A stretch of DNA of 64,000 nt from Phaeodactylum tricornutum CCAP 1055/1 (lineage: Eukaryota > Bacillariophyta > Bacillariophyceae > Surirellales > Neidiaceae), in contig NC_011671.1 of NCBI RefSeq assembly GCF_000150955.2, positions 1,396,047 through 1,460,046 of the forward strand, written 5' to 3'. Positions 44,648 through 53,088 of the stretch are shown one piece after another. A program made the translations under genes and the position numbers. Under the pieces are notes generated by a model, which searched no databases, was not told the origin of the DNA, and saw nothing but the letters and a program-made list of their open reading frames with translations. The first letter of the stretch is position 1; every line of letters begins with the position of its first letter.

Positions 44648-45236
44648 AGAGAGAGAAATGACTCTCTAGGAAGGGAATGGGTCGCTTTCTCGAAATTCCG
44701 AAAATACTTAGGGGGTTCGGGTCCTTCGCCGGAATTAGGGCGGACTTCGTTAAATGACCCTACACCAGTGAACGAAGCTAGCACTGGTACACTACTCGTA
44801 TTAACCGGTGAGTATACCCGTCCCAACCGGAATCAGGGTTGAGGTCCTTGGGTCTTTTGGTATCAAATACCTCACCCAGCCGGGGAAACCCGTAGTCACG
44901 AAGAAACTTGTCAACAAACCCTGAAGACTCCAAGAGGTTTTCGACACCAGTTACTCCGAGGAAGTAGGGTCGCGGCTCACAATGAATGAGTCACAGAAAA
45001 CCGATAAATATCTCACTTAAGAGATACCTCTGACACTTTCAGTGACAAACACACGTGCAAACGTTAATTATCGAACTGGGTACCGTGTGTACCTTGTCCG
45101 ACAATGCCTTAAGGAAGTGTATTGTAATTTCAGATTAGTCAATCTGGAAGGAACTTACGGACTCACTTAAGGTTGTGTCTACCAAATTCTGTGCGACAAG
45201 CAGCAGTGATTTGACGAGAAATCAAGACTGTTAATC
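44648..45236. other. Leader-like non-coding part of the nested element
   Basis: About 590 bp next to the right LTR without a coding-like frame. If the element is transcribed on the minus strand this is its 5' leader. No primer-binding site could be assigned with confidence. Confidence 0.35.
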
Positions 45237-45975
45237 TGTCACGATATACACCACTGTACACCGTGGGACAAAAGGCTGTTAGAAACAGAGTCTGGTAAGA
45301 CTTGTGGGCGTTATTACAAACAACCTGCAATACACCTAAGCGGGCTTAGGGACTGTAAAACTCTACTCGTTGGCGACGCTCTCCTCGGGTTAGGCAGCGG
45401 ATACGAGGACCTATGCGTAAACTAGCAATGCGGATCAAAGACCTTATAAAACAATGATTGAAGATTAGATTCTACAAACTAGTGCCTTTTGTCAGATCAT
45501 ATCCAAACTTGACTGCAGTCCTGGCAACTTCACCAACTAAACCTGAATCTTCCATGCTCACCATAGTATCCATATAATGCAAAATCCGTTCTTGCATACT
45601 TATCAAGGAATTGTAAGTATCTCTTGTAACACACATGGTATGAAAATTGGGTCTTGTCAATTTGCATCTGTTTCCCTTGTGTTTCCATCCAAATGAATCT
45701 TTCCGTTGAATCCAATTGATTCCTTGGAGTTTTGGTGCAACTGAAGTCTCCATACTAACCAAGAGCCTTCTCAAAGTAAGTAGGGAATACTGCAAATCTG
45801 TGCCCATGTATCTTCTCACTATGCCATAATTACATAGGAATGCATATAATAAGGCCAATTCCACTGACATGTACACAACTTGCAGTAAACATGTATACAC
45901 TTGATTTCTGCTTGTGACACACTTGTTTTGAGATAAATGTCTCAAAGACACATGGGACGGGTATATACCGTGAGA
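45237..45975 (-). repeat. LTR of the nested element (right, probably 5' LTR)
   Basis: 739 bp, about 98-99 % identical by eye to 39730-40468. Its own copy of the open frame spans 45951-45472. Confidence 0.9.
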
Positions 45976-48261
45976 GTGATGTTGGCAGTAGGGGTGCTAA
46001 CCTTGCCGGGGTACTGAACTAAGTTTCCTCCAACGGTAAATCGAATGCGCTTTGGTTCGGCTTTCTGCGGGCGAATGCTAGCGACAATGCGCAAGTAGGT
46101 TGCTTTGCAACCGGGAGGAATGGCGTTATGCGCAATGACGTGCATAGCGTGGCTGCCGGTGGTGCTGTGCGGCGGGTTACCGTTGGTGAGCCGGCCAATT
46201 TCGTTGGCCGCAGCTTGAATCCAATTGGGAGCGTCGGGTCCGGAACAAAGGTGGCGATATTCTAAGGAGTCGCCGGTGGCGGGGTCGACAACGGCGTTGG
46301 CAGTGGCCTGGACAAGAAAGGGTCGGGCACGGGTGTTGTGCGGATGGGCTGGAACTAGGGGTGGGGTTGCTCGGGGCTTGCGGGCTTTGCGACGTCGGCG
46401 GCCTGGATTGCCTGCCGGTGCGAGAGCAATAGGTGGTTGCGGTGGGTACCCTCGGAAGTGGCGGCGCTTGGGTGGGCACCCTCGGAAGGGCAGGGGCGTG
46501 CTCAGCGGTGACAAGAGGAACGGCAAAGCGGACCTGAGCTGGGGTTGGTGCTGGGGCAGGCGGTTGGACCATAGGCGCGGGAGTGGGGGCGTCGACGGGA
46601 GAGACCGGGGCAGCAACCGAGGCAAAGAGATTGGCGAGGTCGGTGAGGGCCTGGTGCTGGGTGGCGTCGAGGGGGTTAAACGGAGACGCAGGAGAAGGAT
46701 TCCGAAGGGCATGGACCAGATCACGGGCGGCGGCCAGGGCGCGGTCGGTGGACGAGGCAGTAGGCATGGAGATCCGGTGAGGGAACCAAGAGAGGGTGTC
46801 GGCAACACGTTCAGCACGTGTTTCGGTGATCCAGACACAATGGTAGCGATAATGATGTAGCGCGGGTCCTAGATACCAGCCTTCGACAGCGTGGGGTGCC
46901 CATGTTTCGCGAATGGCGGGTTTGACATGGACTAGGAAGCGAGTGCCAGGGGGAGCGAGAGGGGTGCAATTGTAATCAAAGGCACCGCGGAACTGAGCTT
47001 GCGCCGACAACTTGGGATTGATGCGCGAGGTACGGAGCAAGTTGAGGGTAAGGAGGGCATGGGGAATGAGACGGTCCCACAGGTGGAGCGGAGAATCCGG
47101 GTTAGTGCTGCAGAGTCCAGCAATAAAGTGGTTTTTGAAGGTGCGGATGGCTCGTTTGGCAGCGTTGCGACGGTGGAGATGAGGGGGTGCAAGCTGAAAG
47201 TCAATGTGTCCAGAGGTCATGAAAGTCTGGAGGGCTGCAGAGGCTTCGTTGTTGAGCCGTTGGAGTTGAGGTCAAAGGCCTCGCTGGGTGAAAAGCAAGT
47301 GGGCACGTTTGTAGGCGGCAAGAATTTCGGGACCGGACTTGCTCTTCATTAGTTTGACGTGAATGGCGTTACTGTCGTAATTGTAGAGTACAAGCATGTC
47401 AGTGTGGCCTGCACTGGAAGGAGTGAGAAAACGGCATGGTTGGTCAGTGTAGATCTGGCCAGTGACACGTTGATGGGCGACAAAGACATGGTGGGTGCGG
47501 GCAACGGTTGGGCTGTCATGAGCGGAGTTGGCATGAGGTGCTACGGTGGCAGCGGGGGAACGGACGGGAGAGGGCTTGGTGGACCGGAGGTTGGCTCGTT
47601 GTTGGTCGAGATGGCCTTTGATCATGGCTGGGGAGTCCGGCGGGTACTTGCGCACTTGACGGGCGGTAATGTCCGGGAAGGTGGTTAAGTGACCGGAGTT
47701 GATTGCGGTGCACCATGTGAACAGAGCTGGGGAGAAGAGGGAGGCGTGAACAAAAGCGATGCGGTCTGCAAGAGCAGTGTAGGGAATGAGGGCATGTGCC
47801 ATTGCGGGAGGAGCGAGGGTCTCCAAGTCAAGGTACCAGAGGCCGGTGGTGGGAGCGCGGGTGCCAGAGAGCAGCAGAGTGTCGCCATGGTGAATGTTGA
47901 GGCGGGTGGCTGAGAAGGTGGCGGTGCAGCCGTCATTGCACAGTTGACCGATGGACAGGAGTGGATGTGAGGCTAGTCCAGGGAACATGTGGGCGTGGCA
48001 GGCGGAGGGGGAGAAACCGGGCAGGGTAAGGGTGGCGGTATGGCTGGAGCGGAGGACGGCGCCATTAGGAACACGAACAGCAAGGCTGGGGCTTGCAGGA
48101 TGTTTGTTGGTGTGGGGACAGTTGACAGTGATGTAGTGGCCGGTGCAACCGGTGTTGGCAACGACCAAGGTGTGTGGACTAGGCGGGGAGGGGACTACAG
48201 ATGAATTAAGCCTGGTAATATGATTTAAATAATCGGTATTACTAGAGTTAATTATCAGCAT
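45942..48261 (-). pseudogene. Copia pol 5' part: protease, integrase, start of reverse transcriptase
   Basis: The first frame (48261-47272) has the protease site, read VVANTGCTGHY with Asn where the catalytic Asp is expected, and a GAG-pre-integrase region. It stops at TGA 47274-47272, probably a mutated CGA, and the same frame resumes at once into the integrase C-terminal half (NAAKRAIRTFKNHFIAGL, WDRLIPHALLTLNLLR). A frameshift in the proline-rich linker near 46380-46480 moves to the frame ending at 45942, which starts the reverse transcriptase (YRHLCSGPDAPNWIQAAANE, YPGKVSTPTANITL) and is cut by the nested element at 45980. Confidence 0.85.
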
Positions 48262-48276
48262 AGCCGTCCCTGTTTC

Positions 48277-49332
48277 CTATTCAGGGGGCTTGGGGGCCGT
48301 CCAAACCTTGGTGGAGCCGCCAAGAGTGTTGGTGGCCGTCGCATTGTCGCAATGACCAGGGGCCTTGGTCTTGCACGTGGCGCTCGTATGGCGCCGGTTT
48401 TTGCTGGTACCATGGGTCCAGCAATACGTCATGTCGGCAGAGCTAACAGAAGAGTTGGACACAGAAAGCGCCAAGAAAGGGAGACTGAGGGTGCCGGGGC
48501 CAGGCATGGGAGCCAGAGAGGGATTGGCAGCAAGAACTTTGGCGTAGCCTAAGGAGCCCGTTGTGGCAGTGAGGCGCCGGTCTTCGTCAGCAAGGGTAAA
48601 GTGGGTCTGAAAGTTGGCAAGCGTGTGAGAAGTACGGGGTAATTTGCGCCAGTCTTTGCAATCCTGAGGAAGAAAGCCGGAGTGGGCAATAACCTTGTAG
48701 CCGGCACAAACGGCGGCCTCAGAGATGGGGTCAAGGCTGTCAGTCAAGAAGGCAATGGCTTTGTCGAGCTGAAGAAAAACGGATTCAATGGGCTCGGTGG
48801 TGTTCCACGGGGTGTACATAGATTGGAACTTTTTCTGGAGTTCAGCAGGCTTGATGGTGCCGTATTTGGTCCAAAGGTGCTGAAGCAAGTCGAGGCAGGA
48901 CACATTGCTAAATTCGAAGAAAGGGTGCGCAACTGCGCGCACGTAGATTCGGGGAATGGCGTCGAGAAGCTGCTGACGGAGAGCATTCTTGACGGCAACA
49001 TAGAGATTGAAAATGTTGGCATTGCGTTGGTGGATGCGGTTGTTTTCGGTAATCTTGGCAGGAGTGGCGCCAATTGGAGGATTGGCGGGTGGAGCGACGG
49101 GAATGACAAACGGGACGTCGCTTATGTCGGCATATGCGCAAGGGGTGAGCGTTAAGGCCATGTGGCCATGAGCACCGCCACCGTTGAGCATCGGGATGGC
49201 GGCGGCGTTGGTCATGAGTTGGCGTTGTGCAAGTTTGATGGTGGCGTAGGTTGGGGGGACGGTGGTGGTGGCGATCGGGTCGAGGACTTTGTGAGGAAAG
49301 TCGCTCAGTTTGAAGTGAGCAGAGGTCAACAT
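48277..49332 (-). CDS. Copia gag (nucleocapsid) protein
   Basis: 351 residues from the ATG at 49332; the open frame extends upstream into the LTR without ATG. The helical capsid-like part includes LRQQLLDAIPRIYV, LLQHLWTKYGTIKPAELQKK and FLQLDKAIAFL. A CCHC-like knuckle near the C-terminus (CWTHGTSKNRRHTSATC) is the diatom copia type. It ends with a single TAG at 48279-48277, and the pol frame continues in register right after it. It appears intact. Confidence 0.85.
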   Translation of the reverse strand: MLTSAHFKLSDFPHKVLDPIATTTVPPTYATIKLAQRQLMTNAAAIPMLNGGGAHGHMALTLTPCAYADISDVPFVIPVAPPANPPIGATPAKITENNRIHQRNANIFNLYVAVKNALRQQLLDAIPRIYVRAVAHPFFEFSNVSCLDLLQHLWTKYGTIKPAELQKKFQSMYTPWNTTEPIESVFLQLDKAIAFLTDSLDPISEAAVCAGYKVIAHSGFLPQDCKDWRKLPRTSHTLANFQTHFTLADEDRRLTATTGSLGYAKVLAANPSLAPMPGPGTLSLPFLALSVSNSSVSSADMTYCWTHGTSKNRRHTSATCKTKAPGHCDNATATNTLGGSTKVWTAPKPPE

Positions 49333-49407
49333 GGGGACTGAGAGAAAGGCGGATTGGCGGTAGGGCAGGGTTGAGAGCGGAGAGACGGTTGGGTTGCTTC
49401 GTAGTTC

Positions 49408-50088
49408 TATTGATGAACACAAAACGACGATGGAGATCACAGTTGAGGAAAATGATGAACTACGAAGATTATGAGTTTACATTGTACTCTTGGATATTTG
49501 TAGGGACTGTGGGGCTGTGATTTGTTGTGTGTGGGACGGAAGCGACTTGGCTTTTAGCAGTAGGCGATTGAACTTCTGGTGAGACGTTGTCCTTACCAGG
49601 GGCGTGCCTCATTTGACTAATTTAATCGAAATAACAGAGAAGACATTTCGTATTTAATGAGTGTTCCTTCTTGCGCGCCAGACAGATTTTTCTAAGTGCC
49701 GTTTGAAAGCTTGGACTGGCTGAACTTTTGAATAGGGTTTTCAATCCTTGTTAAATTTAGAGTACTTTTTCGTCTCCCAAGTCACGGTCGTTTCAAAATC
49801 TAAGTGTAAATCCTTCGCTAAATCCTTCACTAACTGTAAATCCTTCACTAATTTATTGGGATTCAGAAACCTTCACTAATGTAAATTAGTGAAGGATTCA
49901 GAATCCTTCACGAAATCCGGGACTGAGTTCTAATCCTTAAGTGGATTTGATTCCGAAAATAGCTCACTTCGTAATTTTAACGCCTACCGGAAATTACCGC
50001 TTTTTAAAGTTTAAAAGCGTTAAAAACATCCCATTTTGGGCTATTTATGCTTGTGGCGTTGAGGCACGCCCCAGGAGTTGGCTCAACA
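49408..50088 (-). repeat. Copia 5' LTR, split by a MITE
   Basis: LTR sequence is 49408-49600 and 50076-50088 (~206 bp); 49601-50070 is the MITE and 50071-50075 its duplicated target CCAGG. Outside it lies the ACATT target duplication. Confidence 0.88.
49601..50070. mobile_element. 470-bp MITE related to the DDE element at 35484
   Basis: Inverted termini GGCGTGCCTCA / TGAGGCACGCC; target duplication CCAGG at 49596-49600 and 50071-50075. The other copia LTR (38295-38299) has a single CCAGG and so is an empty site. Both halves match the two ends of the transposase-bearing element 35484-37848 in inverted order, so the MITE is an internal-deletion derivative. A cluster of short subterminal repeats (TCCTTCACTAA and its inverse) fills 49805-49912. 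It has no coding capacity. Confidence 0.9.
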
Positions 50089-50093
50089 ACATT

Positions 50094-52388
50094 ACTTCTA
50101 ATCGTCTGGACGAAGGATATAACCAAAGAAGCTTGAAAGGAATTTCCATGCCACCATAAAAGTTTAAAAATGAAACGAATCCGGCCCCGTGCGCGTATCT
50201 TTTTACTCTGTGCTGGACGTAGGCGACGATGCCGCCGCTTCCGAAATAACCTCGTCTTCGGACGAGTGCTACAATCCGCTCGTCCCCCACAGTGTTTTGC
50301 TCAGTCATGATGTGCAACTCCAACACGAACTGCTCCGGGACAACACCACTTCCATTTTCATTCAGATTCTGCACACTCCCCTCCCCCCTACTTCCGGGGG
50401 ACGCACCCAAGCGGAAACACCCCACCACGAAGAAGACTTGCGCATGCGACGACAATCCCTCGCCTCATCCATGCAAGCCTCTCAACAGTCCCCCAAGGTG
50501 CTCTTGTCCGCATACGTACAACAACGAGGCAATCTCGCACGAGTTCTCTCCTCCATTGAAAAAAATTCGCGACAAATTCAACCCATTATCCTGACCACCG
50601 ACGCCTCTTCCGAACACGACGGGCATTACCCATTCTCTGCAACCACCACTCTTCCTGACAACGACGAGGACGTGGTCTTGGAGGACGATGCCGTCCTCTA
50701 TTTTCCCGTGGAAGAACTCTTGAACAATTACATGGTATAAGTACCAAACGGTTCTACCTACCTATCTACAAACATGTCTTCTAGAAACGAGTAGTATTTC
50801 TATCTAACCAACCTTGCCCAGCCTTACTATTACTCGAGAAGCTATCTCTAGACCTGTGTATATGTGTACTGCTGTTGCTCATAGCAAGTAACTACAATGT
50901 TTTCCCCTCCCGCTTCTGAGACCCCGCACACTTACAGCAGATGTACCTATGCATTCCAAAACCTCAAAAAGCTGGCTTGTAGTTAGCGGCTTCGTCCGTG
51001 TATCTAGAATTTCGTGTTGTTCCGGCAGCACGTTACAATCGACGTCGCTTGCTGCTAACCCGGGGGCCACCTCCATCCGGCTCGATTGTAGGCCGTTTCC
51101 GCGCAGCCTCCGCTTCTACCGCATCACTGTTCTGTGGTTCTTCATACTCCTCTCCGTCCAGACTGTCCTCGTTGCCCCCCCATCATTGGCTTTGTCCGCT
51201 TTGCAGGTTGGTGCCGTCGTCGTGGTGACTTCCGGAGGGACCAAACTCTGCCGGTCCACCCCGGATCCGTCGTTTTTGTCTGTCCCTTCCTAGCCAGTTC
51301 CTTTGCCGCTAAACGTTCCAACGCCACGTCAGATTCCAACAAGACGTTACGGCGGTGCAAGATGCCTTCCGTTTCTTGACGGAGAATGTTCATCATGGCG
51401 ACCCATTTGTCCTGAGCCAAACAGGATTCCCACAATTTCGACGCAATTGCGGCATTTTGCGCTTGTCCCTGCTCCAGTTCATTGGACAAGGCCGTGACAG
51501 TGTCTCGCAACTGGTCTACCACTTCAGATTTGTCTTCTTCCTCGGTCACGACCACAGTTGTTAAGGAGGCGGTGTTTTGGCCCGCATCCAGAACATTGCC
51601 CGGGCTTTCTGGTCGACGGCGGCTTGCAGAAAGCCCACTGATTCACGCTGGTTCTGTGTGGCATGTTGCAAGGCTTGTGCAACATCCACGTAGTGGGCCA
51701 TGAGGGACACGTACTGTTGCTCGAGTTGGGCCCGTTTGTGTTTCGCGACCAGCATTGTTTGTTGCAAGACATCACAATGATTTTCTTCTTTCGGATCAAT
51801 GCAAATGGGCAACCGCGTTGTCCCCGGAGCTCCGCGGAGCAGAGCGGGTGCGGTGCCGTTGTGGTAGGGGTCGGGTGTCGCGTTTACTGCACAGCTTGGC
51901 AATAAGCCTGAATGTGACGGAGGTCTTTTTCGATTTCGTCCTTACGACGAACAGTTAAGGATTGCAGCACGTTGGCTCCGAGGAACTGCGCCGAGTAGCC
52001 ACGAGCGAGTATCGCGGCAACGTCTTGCGGACGAGTGTGGTGTTGGTAAGCTTTGATGGGATGGTATCGACCGTGACTGCTTACCGTAAAGGAGAACACA
52101 GTGGCTTTGTACGCAGATAACGAAGCGCCATTGTGTGGATGCCAAGAGTGATGCACACTGCCTCACTTGGTCGTTCTTGACGGTGATGTTGCCGCCGAAG
52201 GTGAAATTACCACGTCCCGCGTCCAAACCGTGCGTCAGCAAGCATCAGCCCTGGTCGATATGCAACTCCATTCCGGGCGCTGTGCTCTCTCTGCTGGTAC
52301 CGCTCTAAACAATATGCCAATGCTTTGGCTTCTTTGGCGATACGCTTGGACCTCGACAAGAAAAGGCGTGGCGAATGGAGTAGGTCAG
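50094..52388. other. MULE 2 interior with coding-like fragments of unknown origin
   Basis: Two regions look coding-like. On the plus strand, 50189-50740 is open for 183 codons but starts on GTG after a stop; it has a hydrophilic, Ser/Gln-rich sequence ending in an acidic run (DNDEDVVLEDDAVLYFP). On the minus strand, 51902-51561 and 51555-51142, in different frames, encode coiled-coil-like helices (LMAHYVDVAQALQHATQN; DQLRDTVTALSNELEQGQAQ), preceded at 52156-51884 by another helical piece (VRRKDEIEKDLRHIQ). Such frame-broken stretches inside TIRs suggest captured host-gene pieces (Pack-MULE type). The parent genes are not recognised. Confidence 0.4.
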
Positions 52389-52590
52389 GGGCTGGAAGCA
52401 GCGCATCCGTGCCAGCGCGATACCTCCACTATATCATACACAGAGCATAGACCGAGCATTGGACTTTTTTCTAATTGTAAATTTTACTTAAAAGCCGTTT
52501 CGCGCTCACTCAAAAGGACTTAGCAATTTTCAAATCTGACCGAAATAGCGATTTTTTTAAGTTTTTTAGACCGGAATAGCTGTTTTCCTC
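52389..52590 (-). repeat. MULE 2 right terminal inverted repeat
   Basis: 202 bp, inverted relative to 37849-38047; more diverged from the MULE 1 ends than those are from each other. Confidence 0.8.
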
Positions 52591-53088
52591 ATAAAATAAT
52601 TACTCATGCATATAAATCGCACACCCCCATATCCTTTTCCTTAGGGCTGGCTTGCAAACTACAGTTTGTCCGCTTGGCTTTGTTAATTATTTAAAGTATC
52701 GCATCAGATTTTAATGTCTCCTATACAACCCTTTAAACAACCATAAAGCGTCGATGAAATCCAGCAGAATTCTCTTTGGCTCGGAATATCTGACGTCGCG
52801 GCTGCTTTTTCCACAACAGATGTCTGCCGTGCTTCGCAGAGAGAACAAACCTCCTATTTTCTGCCTGTGAAGTACGCACCAGCGAATTCGATAGAAAAGT
52901 TCCATTCTCCGTCAGTCAATTCTATTTTACGGTTACAGCTCACAGTAAAGCAGGGCTCGTCTCACGTAACTGTGAAGCCAGACTCTTTTTACTATCTCTC
53001 GACTTTTCCGCCTTTGCACAAACCGAGATAAAGGGGATTGATCGCCATAAATTGAGTGGACTTCATTGCGTTGCCTGATTTAACTCCA
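52591..53088. other. Intergenic region upstream of the SLC4 gene
   Basis: About 500 bp; contains CGGTTACAGCTCACAGTAAA near 52930, a variant of the recurrent intergenic motif. No gene was seen. Confidence 0.45.

Larger units (their letters stand above)
39730..45975 (-). mobile_element. Nested LTR element without recognisable gag-pol
   Basis: Two direct repeats of 739 bp each (39730-40468 and 45237-45975) with about nine differences by eye bound a 4.8-kb interior. The 5-bp duplication GTGAT is at 39725-39729 and 45976-45980, inside the host copia's reverse transcriptase, and removing the insert restores that reading frame. Termini are TGTCAC...GTGAGA on the plus strand. A purine-rich run (ATGGGGAG in minus sense, next to 40468) suggests minus-strand transcription with the right repeat as 5' LTR. 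The interior carries minus-strand coding-like ORFs unlike gag, protease, integrase or reverse transcriptase, and a fragment of another copia. Most likely non-autonomous. Confidence 0.85.
38106..50088 (-). mobile_element. Ty1/copia LTR retrotransposon (CoDi-like), degenerate, host of two further insertions
   Basis: Minus-strand order from the right: 5' LTR, gag, protease, integrase, reverse transcriptase, RNase H, 3' LTR. Integrase before reverse transcriptase makes it copia-type. The 5-bp target duplication ACATT is at 38101-38105 and 50089-50093. The LTRs are ~207 bp, TGTTGA...TCAATA in element orientation. The reverse transcriptase is split by the LTR element 39730-45975, and the 5' LTR by the MITE 49601-50070. 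Without these the element is about 5.3 kb. Stops and frameshifts in pol show it is inactive. Confidence 0.88.
37849..52590. mobile_element. Mutator-like element (MULE 2), interrupted by a copia insertion
   Basis: Inverted ends of about 200 bp at 37849-38047 and 52389-52590 are homologous to each other and to the ends of MULE 1 (55580-58095); they also share extra bases just inside (CCCCTGATCTAC against CCCCTGACCTAC) not found in MULE 1, so they probably belong to one element. Without the copia insertion the element is about 2.75 kb. No transposase was seen. The 9-bp flanks (TATTTCGAT left, ATAAAATAA right) do not match, so one end has probably been rearranged after insertion. Confidence 0.6.

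Noticed and set aside
39730-45975. Segmental duplication of a host gene rather than an LTR element
   Set aside because: Equal 739-bp ends, a perfect 5-bp duplication and precise interruption of the copia reading frame fit retrotransposition better.
46225-46860. 211-codon plus-strand ORF, Gly/Arg-rich
   Set aside because: It is the antisense of the proline-rich integrase linker of copia; composition follows from the complementary strand.
49601-50070. IS-type bacterial insertion
   Set aside because: No coding sequence and clear relation to the eukaryotic DDE element at 35484.
53056-53088. Longer SLC4 start
   Set aside because: It begins on GTG; a eukaryotic gene should use the ATG at 53089.
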